Positions 48,208-57,712 of a stretch of DNA of 64,000 bases are shown here, one piece after another; positions within the stretch are counted from its first letter, which is position 1, and each line of letters begins with the position of its first letter. The stretch is from contig JABXHQ010000019.1 of assembly GCA_013373545.1 (NCBI GenBank), positions 1 to 64,000 on the forward strand, written 5' to 3'. Below the pieces are notes generated by a model that ran no database searches, was not told where the DNA came from, and was given only the letters and a program-made list of their open reading frames with translations. This DNA comes from Gammaproteobacteria bacterium. GTDB lineage: Bacteria > Pseudomonadota > Gammaproteobacteria > Enterobacterales > Kangiellaceae. A program made the translations under genes and the position numbers.

Positions 48208-50148
48208 TTAAAAATTATCAAACGGCAATTGAATTTGTTGTTCATTCGATTGCCGTTGCGAAATCTCACTTTGTTGTTGCGGTCGCGGAATCATTATTGA
48301 GAAGCGGGTTCCCTTACCTAAGTCCGAGTCGACCGTTAAACTACCATGGAGTTGTTCAGTGACAATAAAATAAGACACTGATAATCCCAGCCCAGTCCCT
48401 TTGCCTTCTGGTTTAGTGGTAAAGAAAGGCTCAAAGACACGCTTGCGGGTGGCTGCATCCATTCCTGGACCATTATCTTCAATATCAATGGCTATGGCCT
48501 GTTGGAGGCATTTCACCGTAATTGTAATCATTGGGGTTTGATTGTGCTCTTGATCGGCTATCGCTTGTGCTGCATTGATTAAAATATTGAGCAGAACCTG
48601 GCGCAGTTTATTTTTTTGCGCGTGTATAACCGGCAGCGCGGGATCGTAGTGTTCCTGAATAATAATATGTTTGAAATCCAATTTGCGTTTTTGACTGTAA
48701 TCTTTTTCGGCTAAGCGAATGGCACTTTTTATTTCTTCGACTAAGTTCAAGGATTCGCTTTCACCATGACTGGGGCGGGCGAAACTGAGCATATCGGAAA
48801 CGATGGTAGCGGCGCGCTCTCCCGCTTCTTTGATGGCGTCGAGTGACTCAATGATTTGTTGCTTCTCGAGATACTGGTTAAGGGCGTGAAGATCAAGGTT
48901 AGCTTGTTTTGCTACTTTGCGGTTACGCGGAAAGTTCTCTGACAGGCGGCGGGTAATATTTTGGGTACTCTGTAAGATAGCTCCTAGCGGGTTATTAATT
49001 TCGTGTGCCATTCCGGCGGCTAATCCGCCTAGCGATAGCATTTTTTCCGTTTGCACCAAGATTTCATCAATTTGAACTTTCTCAGTTACATCATCTAATC
49101 GAATAACCACCCCTGGCAAGTTGGAATCGGTGGTTTGGCTGAGAGGATACAATACCACATTAAATTTTATTGGTTTATCGCCTAAATCGACCTCAACGAA
49201 TTCTTTAATCGATTTACGACCTTTGTCACTTTGTTGAATTAAGGCATAGATGTTTGACTTAAACCGCGGTAGTAATTGGGTGATACTCTGTCCTACAGCC
49301 ACAGTCTCAGGAATTTGAAAAACTTTTTCAGCTTCTAAATTCCACTGGGTGACTCGTAGCTTATCGTTCAAAGCTATGATCACCGATGGCATCGAGTTAA
49401 CCAGATTTTCGAGCAGCAGCCGAATTTCAAAGATGCGTTGTTCAGTCAGCTCGCGTCGTTGTACTTCTTCGACCAGTTTTTGGGTGCGCTCTTGCATCCG
49501 ACTCTCCAGTCGATTTCGGACGCGTTCTAGTGCTTCTTTTGAAGCGTGTAATTCTTGCTCAACGATCCGTCTACGAGTGATATCCCGAGTAATTTCCATG
49601 TAGTAAGTGCCTTCCATCCAACCCGCAATCGAGACATGGTTTTCAACCGGAATTTTATCTTGGTTGCGGTTGATATAAAGCGTTTCGAAAGTAACGGTCT
49701 GACCACTGAACAGTTGCTGATGCATGCGCGGGTTTCGATATAAAATACAATCGATATCTAGGTCGATGTTGCGCATTGATTTTAATTCTTCAACAGAATA
49801 ACCGAGTAATTCACATGCGCGACGATTCGCATTGACAATCTGACCATTGGGACGCGTAATGAGAATCATATCGGCGGCGTGATCGATGAGCTCCACAACA
49901 TTTTTTTTCATCTCATCAGTGCGTGATTGTTGCTCGCGCCATAACACACTTAAGCGCACCGCAGGATAGACGAGCAGTACAAAGGTGCCGAGCATTGCCG
50001 CAACAGAGATAAATCCACGGTGGTCGAGAAAGTCGCCCAGGGGCGTTAATTCGAGTGCGTATTGAAGAACTATAGGAAGTAACAGTAGACCGCAAAAAAG
50101 TAACAGCAACCAATATTGCACAGCGGCATATTTGACGTTTCGTAACAT
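48208..50148 (-). CDS. PAS-domain sensor histidine kinase
   Basis: Two TM, PAS repeats, 'GMAHEINNPLGAILQSTQN', 'GKGTGLGLSVSYFIV'. Confidence 0.92.
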   Translation of the reverse strand: MLRNVKYAAVQYWLLLLFCGLLLLPIVLQYALELTPLGDFLDHRGFISVAAMLGTFVLLVYPAVRLSVLWREQQSRTDEMKKNVVELIDHAADMILITRPNGQIVNANRRACELLGYSVEELKSMRNIDLDIDCILYRNPRMHQQLFSGQTVTFETLYINRNQDKIPVENHVSIAGWMEGTYYMEITRDITRRRIVEQELHASKEALERVRNRLESRMQERTQKLVEEVQRRELTEQRIFEIRLLLENLVNSMPSVIIALNDKLRVTQWNLEAEKVFQIPETVAVGQSITQLLPRFKSNIYALIQQSDKGRKSIKEFVEVDLGDKPIKFNVVLYPLSQTTDSNLPGVVIRLDDVTEKVQIDEILVQTEKMLSLGGLAAGMAHEINNPLGAILQSTQNITRRLSENFPRNRKVAKQANLDLHALNQYLEKQQIIESLDAIKEAGERAATIVSDMLSFARPSHGESESLNLVEEIKSAIRLAEKDYSQKRKLDFKHIIIQEHYDPALPVIHAQKNKLRQVLLNILINAAQAIADQEHNQTPMITITVKCLQQAIAIDIEDNGPGMDAATRKRVFEPFFTTKPEGKGTGLGLSVSYFIVTEQLHGSLTVDSDLGKGTRFSIMIPRPQQQSEISQRQSNEQQIQLPFDNF

Positions 50149-50362
50149 CTGTCGAGTCCGTCGGTTATTTTTTTAATTTAACTCATAATAGATGAAATCA
50201 AATAAAAACGCATGATGAAAAAATTTTGACTGTTGCGGCGGATGTGATAAAAAAGGGGAGGCTTGGCAATTGATAAACACAAACTGCGCTAGGATCAAGG
50301 AGGTCAGTTTGTCGCCAAGAATAAAAGCAATAGGTCGATAAGTACAAGATGGGGAGAGGACT

Positions 50363-50806
50363 ATGCTGAATTCTGTCGTACAGGATTCAAAAACCGCGAC
50401 GGTTATTGCGCGTTGGTTGGCGGAAAGGAACGAGCTGTTGGTGTTGTATTGCCGCTTAACCGGAAAGCGAAAAGATCAGGTTTTACCGGACAAGTCTCAA
50501 ATCAATCAATTTTGCGACATTTTAATCGATTATGTCTCGGCCGGACATTTTGAGGTTTACGAACAATTGGTCAGCTATTGTGATCAAAAGGGACCTCAGT
50601 CACTACAGTTGCTTGAAGACGTATTCCCGCAAATCAGCGAAACCACCGACATTGTGGTCGACTTTAACGATAAGTATTCAGACGACCAAGCGCACGAAGA
50701 ATTGATGTCGCAACTTGATCATGATTTGTCTAAGCTTGGAGAGGCCATCGCGTTTCGCGTCGAGCTTGAAGATAAGTTGATCGATACGCTTGCTGAACAT
50801 CACTAA
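50363..50806 (+). CDS. rsd: Rsd/AlgQ family anti-sigma-70 regulator
   Basis: 'VIARWLAERNELLVLYCRLTGKRKD'. Confidence 0.82.
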   Translation: MLNSVVQDSKTATVIARWLAERNELLVLYCRLTGKRKDQVLPDKSQINQFCDILIDYVSAGHFEVYEQLVSYCDQKGPQSLQLLEDVFPQISETTDIVVDFNDKYSDDQAHEELMSQLDHDLSKLGEAIAFRVELEDKLIDTLAEHH

Positions 50807-50823
50807 CCATTGGAGTAAAACTT

Positions 50824-51111
50824 ATGATTCGGGTGATTATTGAGCGCCAGCTGAAGCCTGGGTGCTACGACGAGTATGCTTCAATTATTCGTCATGCGAA
50901 GAAAGAAGCGTCGAAGATGTCCGGTTTTATGGGTGGTGAATTGTATTTTGACCAACAGGATAATCGCCGTATCTTTATTATCGCGGCATGGAACACTCTG
51001 GAGCATTGGCAACAGTGGGACAACAGTGAACAACGTAAGTCGTTAACGGAATCTCTTGCGCCGTTAATGGCAGGCCCTGAGAAAGTGACGGTTCTTACCA
51101 GCCGCCGTTGA
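50824..51111 (+). CDS. Antibiotic biosynthesis monooxygenase (ABM) domain protein
   Basis: 'IRVIIERQLKPGCYDEYASIIRHAKKEASKMSGFMGGELYFDQ'. Confidence 0.82.
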   Translation: MIRVIIERQLKPGCYDEYASIIRHAKKEASKMSGFMGGELYFDQQDNRRIFIIAAWNTLEHWQQWDNSEQRKSLTESLAPLMAGPEKVTVLTSRR

Positions 51112-51436
51112 TTGAATATTTTTGATATTCGTCACGTAAACGACCCGTGATCGCAAAGGCAAACATTTTATAGTCAGCTAACAGTGACCATAAGGGATAT
51201 TGAAAAGTGGCCGGGCGGTTACGTTCAAAAAAGAAATGACCAATCCAAGCAGGACCATAGCCAGCGACTAAAACGAGCCATAGCCATGGCCAAGCTTGCA
51301 TCGAGATGACCACCCCCAACATAATGAGCGAGGCACTGGTACCCAAATAATGCAGGGAGCGAGCAGTGGGTGAGCGATGCTCACCCAAGTAAAAAGGCCA
51401 AAACGCCGCAAATGTGGTGATTGGCGCTTTTGACAT
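51095..51436 (-). CDS. Mpo1-like / DUF962 family protein
   Basis: 'FAAFWPFYLGEHRSPTARSLHYLGTS...GYGPAWIGHFFFERNRPATFQYPLWSLLADYKMF'. Confidence 0.9.
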   Translation of the reverse strand: MSKAPITTFAAFWPFYLGEHRSPTARSLHYLGTSASLIMLGVVISMQAWPWLWLVLVAGYGPAWIGHFFFERNRPATFQYPLWSLLADYKMFAFAITGRLRDEYQKYSINGGW

Positions 51437-52221
51437 TACTTCGCTTCAGCTTCGCTAGCTTTTTCGGCAGCTTTCTCAACGTTTTGAATATCAAGCAATT
51501 CAACGTCGAAAATTAGCGTTGCGCCGCCAGGAATGTTCGGTGGATACCCCTGATCGCCGTAACCCAAATCTGATGGGATATAAAAGCGATACTTGTCGCC
51601 GACACTCATTAATTGCAAGCCTTCAGTCCAACCGGCAATTACTCGGTTTAATGGGAAGGTAGTTGGTTCGCCACGATCGACACTACTGTCGAATTTGGTG
51701 CCATCGATTAAGGTACCGGTGTAGTGTACTTTAACCGTATCAGTGGCGGCAGGCTTATCACCGCCTTCACCTTCACTGATCACTTTGTAGTGCAGGCCAC
51801 TTTCAGTGGTTTTGATGCTTTCGTCAGCTTGTTTAAGTTGTGCGACGTGGGCGCTTCCTTCGTCCTTAACTGGCTGAACTTTTGCTGATTGCTCTTCTTG
51901 CATCTTCGCCTGAATCGCGCCTTGGAAAGCCATTAATTGTTCTTGAATTTGTTGCTCGTCGAATTCCGACTGGCCGTTCAAGCCATCGCTAAAGCCTTTT
52001 GCAAGTAACGCTTTATCGATATTCATTTTCTTCAGCATTTCGTCGTTGGCTAGACGCATGCTTGACATTGCACCAATGGCATAACTTTGTTTTTCAATGT
52101 CACTATTGAAAACCAACTTCTCAGCCGCCTTGGCTTGTTCTTTTGGTTGCTCTTGGTCGGCATTTTGCTGGCAACCAGCGAGTAATGCGCCTACGACCGC
52201 AAGTGGTATTAGTTTTTTCAC
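51436..52221 (-). CDS. FKBP-type peptidyl-prolyl isomerase lipoprotein (Mip/FkpA-like)
   Basis: GTG start giving VKKLIPLAVVGALLAGCQ lipobox; 'VKVHYTGTLIDGTKFDSSVDRGEPTTFPLNRVIAGWTEGLQLM'. Confidence 0.92.
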   Translation of the reverse strand: MKKLIPLAVVGALLAGCQQNADQEQPKEQAKAAEKLVFNSDIEKQSYAIGAMSSMRLANDEMLKKMNIDKALLAKGFSDGLNGQSEFDEQQIQEQLMAFQGAIQAKMQEEQSAKVQPVKDEGSAHVAQLKQADESIKTTESGLHYKVISEGEGGDKPAATDTVKVHYTGTLIDGTKFDSSVDRGEPTTFPLNRVIAGWTEGLQLMSVGDKYRFYIPSDLGYGDQGYPPNIPGGATLIFDVELLDIQNVEKAAEKASEAEAK

Positions 52222-52334
52222 GGTTTTTCCCCTACAGTATTGTTTAATGTACAAAATGAATTGCAGTCTAACGACTTATGTTGCAAATGCCAAACCCGCT
52301 GATTGTGAATTTTCAAACTCGCCTGGGATCTGTG

Positions 52335-53309
52335 ATGCAGGCGTCATTTTATGCCTTGCTTGTGCTGATCCTAAGCAGCTGTGACAAAGGTCCAGAAGCG
52401 GTCGCTAAGTGGCCTCATGCAGCGGTTGGTATGTACGAGGCCTCGTTGTCCGATGATGGCCGCTTAGCCTTGGTGGCGACGGTTAATCATCAAGCTAGCT
52501 TATGGGACCTGGAGCGCAATGAGCGGCTATTTGATTGGCGTCACAATGATAATCCTGACGCAGGGATCACGGCAACTGACCTTTCTCCGGATGGCTCACG
52601 GGCGATTACGGCGGATAATCGAACGTTTGTGATTTGGAATACTCGCAGCGGCAAGCCTTATGGATATTGGCAAGCGCCGGCGACCATTACCGCGGTGGCT
52701 TTAGCGGATAAAGGTAAGTATGTGCTGCTTGGGCTAGTGGACGGGCGCGCCATTCACATTGATATGGAAACCGGTCGTCGTTTGGAATTTACCGGTCACC
52801 GCGATAATCGCATTGCCAGTGTCGATATGTCTGCGAATGGTTTGTGGGCCTTTACCGGCGCATATGATCGGCGCGCTGTCTTGTGGAATACCCAAACGGG
52901 TTTGCCGCGCTACGTTTTCGAACATGAGTCCCGCGTCTCGCAAGTTCGTTTAGAAGCGCAAGGCCGCTTGGCGTTTTCGTCCGGGACTCGTGGAAATGCG
53001 GTCATTTGGGACTTGGAGTCTGGCTCTGAGAGAGTACGTTTAGCTTTGAAGCCGCGCGAATATGTTATCAGTTCGGCGGCGTTTTCTACCGATGGACAAC
53101 TGCTGGCTACCGGCGCTCCGGGGCGTGACATTCGCTTATGGTCAACGCAAAGTGGCGCATTGCTGCAAAGTTGGCAAGCCGCTGTGCGAAATCAATGGAA
53201 GCCCTCGGGAGCCATTGTTTGGGCGGTTGCTTTTACCGCTGATGGCCACTTAGTGAGTGAAGCCTCGTCGGGCTTCGGTGAAAAGTGGCTGTTGCCGGCA
53301 ATGCGTTAA
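52335..53309 (+). CDS. WD40 repeat lipoprotein
   Basis: Start moved to MQASFYALLVLILSSC (lipobox); repeated 'A..LWD...G' blades. Confidence 0.85.
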   Translation: MQASFYALLVLILSSCDKGPEAVAKWPHAAVGMYEASLSDDGRLALVATVNHQASLWDLERNERLFDWRHNDNPDAGITATDLSPDGSRAITADNRTFVIWNTRSGKPYGYWQAPATITAVALADKGKYVLLGLVDGRAIHIDMETGRRLEFTGHRDNRIASVDMSANGLWAFTGAYDRRAVLWNTQTGLPRYVFEHESRVSQVRLEAQGRLAFSSGTRGNAVIWDLESGSERVRLALKPREYVISSAAFSTDGQLLATGAPGRDIRLWSTQSGALLQSWQAAVRNQWKPSGAIVWAVAFTADGHLVSEASSGFGEKWLLPAMR

Positions 53310-54955
53310 CGACCAAAGGTATCGCCAAAAAAGTCGCCTTCTAACCATTGCGGGCGGCGCTCACTATTGGCAATCTCAACCCCGATCAAGTAGTTCACTT
53401 CGGTAAACCGAGTTCCTGCTTCATAATCAATGTTTAAGTCTGCTTGGTCGCTCGGTTGATGGTAGTGGTCGACAAAAAATTGTTGGAAAATTTTGCCTCC
53501 GTCAATGGACTCATCGAGTGACTTAAAGCCCGGTACAAGAAATACCGCAGGAACCCCTTGCTTGACAAAGGAGTAATGGTCGGAGCGAACAAAGATATTC
53601 TGTTGTGGCATGGGATCGGGCGAGAGCTGTAACCCGACTTTTTCCGCAGCATTCTGCACTGAGCGGCCAAGCGTCGAATGTTCGGCGCCAAACGCGATTA
53701 CGTCGCCAATGGGATATAAAATTAATGGCATGTCCAAATTAATATTGGCAACCAGTTGTTCTACCGGAACAGTCGGGTTTTGCGCAAAATAATCGGAGCC
53801 TTGTAACCCTTTTTCTTCGCCGGTAACCGCAATGAATAATACTGAACGCTTTGGCGGGTTTTCGGCAAATAAGCGTGCTGTTTCGAGCATAATTGCTGTG
53901 CCACTTGCATTGTCCATTGCGCCATTATTAATGGCATCAGCGCCGTCGTGATCGGAATGAATACCAATGTGATCTAAGTGCGCGGAATAGACAATGTATT
54001 CATTCTTTAATACGGGATCACTGCCTTCAACATAACCCACTACATTCGGGCTGCTAATGGTGCGATGGTCGGACCCGACCTGAATGGTTGCAGAGGTGCC
54101 CAGGTCAAAGTGCGGTAGTGGGTCTTGATTTTCCGATTTAGCGACTAAATCGGAAAATTGGTGAGGAGCTGACTGGAGTAAGCGGGCGGCGGCATCTTGG
54201 CTTAATAATGCGCCAGCTTTCATTCCTTTAATCCAGTTACCGGGCTCGTTTTGTTGGTTAAGCCAGGTATACGCAGGACGCGCGACTTGCGCTTTCATGC
54301 GCGCAAAAGCATAGCGCTTTTCGCTTTGGGGAGTTTGCAGGTAAATCATGCCAATAGCACCGTGCTTCGCTGCCGCCAATGCGCGTTGATGTCGCGAAGC
54401 GAAGTGAGCGGCTTCTTCCGAGGGAAGATTAGCCGGCTTCTCATTCAGTAACACAACAATTTTATTGGTAACATCAATGTTGGCGTAATCGTCATAGTCT
54501 AAATGTGGTGCACTAATACCATAGCCGACGAATACTAAAGGCGCGGTAATCGACTCAAACTGGCTTGCCGAACTGCCACTGGTAACAAATTGATCGGGTA
54601 GTGAAAAGCTATAGTCGGTATCTTCGTGCAAAGTTAGCGAGGTCTTGCTCATATTTAGCAAGCGTTGTCGGAAGGTGACGTTTTGTAAGTAACTGCCATT
54701 GTCTCCGGCGGGGGTAAGGCCGTATTGACGAAAATGCGACACTACATATTGTGCAGCGATATCATAACCGCGCGACCCAGTGTCGCGTCCTTCAAGTAAG
54801 TCATGAGCCAAAAATTCAATGTGGGCCTTTAGAGCGCCAGCATTAGCCGTCGGAAGCGCAGCACTCGGGCTGGCCGTCTTATCGTTGCTGCAACTGCTAA
54901 CGACAAGTATTAAAATCATTAACCCTATTGCATTGCTTAATTTTCGCTCAAACAT
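53306..54955 (-). CDS. M28 family metallopeptidase lipoprotein
   Basis: 'YSAHLDHIG', 'NGAMDNASGTAIMLE', 'AVTGEEKGLQGSDYF'. Confidence 0.92.
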   Translation of the reverse strand: MFERKLSNAIGLMILILVVSSCSNDKTASPSAALPTANAGALKAHIEFLAHDLLEGRDTGSRGYDIAAQYVVSHFRQYGLTPAGDNGSYLQNVTFRQRLLNMSKTSLTLHEDTDYSFSLPDQFVTSGSSASQFESITAPLVFVGYGISAPHLDYDDYANIDVTNKIVVLLNEKPANLPSEEAAHFASRHQRALAAAKHGAIGMIYLQTPQSEKRYAFARMKAQVARPAYTWLNQQNEPGNWIKGMKAGALLSQDAAARLLQSAPHQFSDLVAKSENQDPLPHFDLGTSATIQVGSDHRTISSPNVVGYVEGSDPVLKNEYIVYSAHLDHIGIHSDHDGADAINNGAMDNASGTAIMLETARLFAENPPKRSVLFIAVTGEEKGLQGSDYFAQNPTVPVEQLVANINLDMPLILYPIGDVIAFGAEHSTLGRSVQNAAEKVGLQLSPDPMPQQNIFVRSDHYSFVKQGVPAVFLVPGFKSLDESIDGGKIFQQFFVDHYHQPSDQADLNIDYEAGTRFTEVNYLIGVEIANSERRPQWLEGDFFGDTFGR

Positions 54956-55087
54956 ACCTAAACCGATCTCTATCTATGAGTGGCGATAGCTTAACGGTTA
55001 CGCGAAAAAATTCCAGTGTCGGTTGGTAACAAGGTTTAACCAAGGTTTATAATAGTGGCTTTGCGCAAACCTTTGAGAACCGATTTT

Positions 55088-56452
55088 ATGCCTTACACAG
55101 TGCCGCCCAACCGCGACTGGTCAGAACGTGACTTATCAGTCATCTGGCACCCATGCACGCAAATGAAAGAGCATGAACAATACCCATTGCTACCGATTGT
55201 GAAAGGTGAAGGTGTGTATTTGGTGGATGATAAAGGGCGCCGCTACATTGACGCGGTCAGCAGTTGGTGGGTGAATATTTTTGGCCATGGTCGCAGTGAA
55301 ATTCGTGCGGCAATCAAGCAACAGGTCGACCAGCTTGAACATGTCATTTTTGCTGGATGTTCGAATATCCCTGCCATTGAACTGGCGGAGAAATTAGTGC
55401 AAGTGACACCGGCGCCACTTAACCGAGTGTTCTATGCTGATTGTGGCTCGGCGGCAGTCGAGGTCGCATTGAAAATGAGTTTTCAATATTGGCAGAACCA
55501 AGGGCAACCGCAACGGCGGCGGTTTATTGCGTTGCAGAATGGTTATCACGGAGAAACCGTCGGTGCTTTATCAGTGGGTGATGTAGCGCTCTATAAAGAA
55601 ACCTTCGGTCCTTTGCTGTTTGACACCATTATGGCGCCGTCGCCGGACAGTTTTAATCGCGAAGCCGGTGAGTCCTGGTACGATTATTCGCTGCGTCAGG
55701 CTCAAGCTCTGGAGCAATTATTGGCGCAACATGCCCATGAAGTTTGTGGTTTTATTTTGGAGCCGTTAGTGCAATGTGCTGGTAATATGCGCATGTATCA
55801 TCCGATTTATCTGCAAAAAGCGCGCGAGTACTGTGATCGCTACAATGTGCATTTGATCTTTGATGAAATAGCGGTGGGGTTTGGTCGAACCGGCACCTTG
55901 TTTGCGTGTGAACAGGCACAGGTGGTGCCCGACTTTATGTGTGTTTCAAAAGGGATCACTGGCGGATTTTTGCCGTTAGCTGCCGTATTAACTTCGGAGT
56001 CTATATATCAAGCGTTTTATGATGAGTACGCCAGTTTAAAAGGTTTTCTTCACTCCCATAGTTACACCGGCAATCCAATCGCTTGCGCCGCCGGTGTTGC
56101 CACATTAAAGTTATTTGAAGAACAGCCCGTGTTACAAAACAACCAAGCGTTAATTGCTAAGATGCGTCAAGTGTCCGAACGTTTTCTTGACCATCCGAAT
56201 GTTGCCGATGTCCGCCAAACCGGCATGATTTTAGCGATAGAAATGATCAAGGATAAAGCTAACAAAACTCCGTTTGATTGGCGCGAACGTCGTGGTATTC
56301 GGGTTTATCAACATGCGTTAACTCAAGGCGCATTACTGCGACCTTTAGGTAACGTTATTTACTTTATGCCGCCATACGTTATAACCGAAGATGAGATTGA
56401 GCGATTGGCGCAAATTGCTTGGGATGGACTCAATATCGCCGTAAAAGACTAA
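55088..56452 (+). CDS. bioA: Adenosylmethionine-8-amino-7-oxononanoate aminotransferase
   Basis: 'VIWHPCTQMKEHE', 'SSWWVNIFGHGR', 'HSYTGNPIACAAGVATL'; start moved to ATG 55088. Confidence 0.95.
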   Translation: MPYTVPPNRDWSERDLSVIWHPCTQMKEHEQYPLLPIVKGEGVYLVDDKGRRYIDAVSSWWVNIFGHGRSEIRAAIKQQVDQLEHVIFAGCSNIPAIELAEKLVQVTPAPLNRVFYADCGSAAVEVALKMSFQYWQNQGQPQRRRFIALQNGYHGETVGALSVGDVALYKETFGPLLFDTIMAPSPDSFNREAGESWYDYSLRQAQALEQLLAQHAHEVCGFILEPLVQCAGNMRMYHPIYLQKAREYCDRYNVHLIFDEIAVGFGRTGTLFACEQAQVVPDFMCVSKGITGGFLPLAAVLTSESIYQAFYDEYASLKGFLHSHSYTGNPIACAAGVATLKLFEEQPVLQNNQALIAKMRQVSERFLDHPNVADVRQTGMILAIEMIKDKANKTPFDWRERRGIRVYQHALTQGALLRPLGNVIYFMPPYVITEDEIERLAQIAWDGLNIAVKD

Positions 56453-56481
56453 TCTAACTGGATGGCTAGGGAGTAATATAA

Positions 56482-57219
56482 TTGGCTACTCGACTTAATC
56501 GTATTTTTCATGATGAAGTGCTCACAGTAAACCAACGCTACACCTTATCTGACGGAGCGACTCGTCATTTAGTAACGGTATTACGGGTTAAACAAAACGA
56601 ACCTTTAATACTGTTTAATGGTGATGGACAAAATTATTTAGCTCGAGTTACGCAAGTGGCGAAGCGAAGCTTAGAAGTTGAGGTCGTTGAACAACAAGCT
56701 AATCATTCTGAATCGCCATTAGCGACTCATTTGATCCAAGCGGTTGCCCGTGGCGACAAAATGGATTGGGTAATTCAAAAAGCGGTTGAACTTGGCGTTA
56801 CTGAAATTACGCCATTGTTTACCGAACGTACCGGCGTTAAATTAACTTCCGATAGGCTCGCCAAAAAACGCCAGCATTGGCAACAGGTTGCGATCAGCGC
56901 CTGTGAACAAAGCGGTCGCTCACAGCAGGTAGCGGTTCATCAGCCGATTGTATTTGACCAGTTACTTGGGATGAATATCAAATGGCGTGACTCGATTATT
57001 TTGCACCCCCATCGTGGCGAGTCGGTGGCGCAATTGCACTCATCCAGCGCTTACAACCTGATCATTGGCCCGGAGGGAGGGTTAACCGAAGATGAAGTTG
57101 ATCAGCTCGCGAAACTAGGCTGTAAGCCTTTGACATTAGGACCGCGAATTTTGCGGACCGAAACCGCCGCTTTAGTCATGCTCTCGATATTACAAAGCCG
57201 CTTTGGCGATCTTTTATAG
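56482..57219 (+). CDS. rsmE: 16S rRNA m3U1498 methyltransferase
   Basis: 'HLIQAVARGDKMDWVIQKAVELGV', 'IIGPEGGLTEDEV', 'LGPRILRTETAAL'. Confidence 0.95.
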   Translation: MATRLNRIFHDEVLTVNQRYTLSDGATRHLVTVLRVKQNEPLILFNGDGQNYLARVTQVAKRSLEVEVVEQQANHSESPLATHLIQAVARGDKMDWVIQKAVELGVTEITPLFTERTGVKLTSDRLAKKRQHWQQVAISACEQSGRSQQVAVHQPIVFDQLLGMNIKWRDSIILHPHRGESVAQLHSSSAYNLIIGPEGGLTEDEVDQLAKLGCKPLTLGPRILRTETAALVMLSILQSRFGDLL

Positions 57220-57277
57220 ATGCTAAAGCATTAGTTTAAATTTATTGGCTACCTTACCTAAAGATAATTGCAAACCA

Positions 57278-57712
57278 TTATTCGTCATCGTCATCGTTAT
57301 TGACTCGTTTTGCATCCGGACAAAACTTAAACACGATGTCGGATATTTTTCGAATTGAAAATGGTTTTACAATAAATCCGTCAGCGCCATTTAAGATCGC
57401 TTTGCGAACATTTTCTGCGGTGTGGTGTGCGCTGATTATGATGACTTTCAAACCTGGAAAATTCGCCTTGATATAAGCGAGCCCATGAAGCCCGTTATCT
57501 TCCGGATTTTTTGCGGAAAGCTCAATATCAAGAAAAACCACTCGATAATTAAAGTGCTCTAACTTATTGTAGAGTTCATCTTTACTGGAAGCTTCATCGA
57601 TCTGATTAATGTTTAACGACTTTAAAATTTCTTTTAGCATTACTCGAACGTCAAATGAGTCATCAACGATTAGTACTTCTCGAAAAGGTTTTAATAAATT
57701 TTCACTTGTCAT
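57278..57712 (-). CDS. Single-domain response regulator
   Basis: 'EVLIVDDSFDVRVMLKEIL', 'VVFLDIEL', K in 'IVKPFS'; acidic tail. Confidence 0.9.
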   Translation of the reverse strand: MTSENLLKPFREVLIVDDSFDVRVMLKEILKSLNINQIDEASSKDELYNKLEHFNYRVVFLDIELSAKNPEDNGLHGLAYIKANFPGLKVIIISAHHTAENVRKAILNGADGFIVKPFSIRKISDIVFKFCPDAKRVNNDDDDE

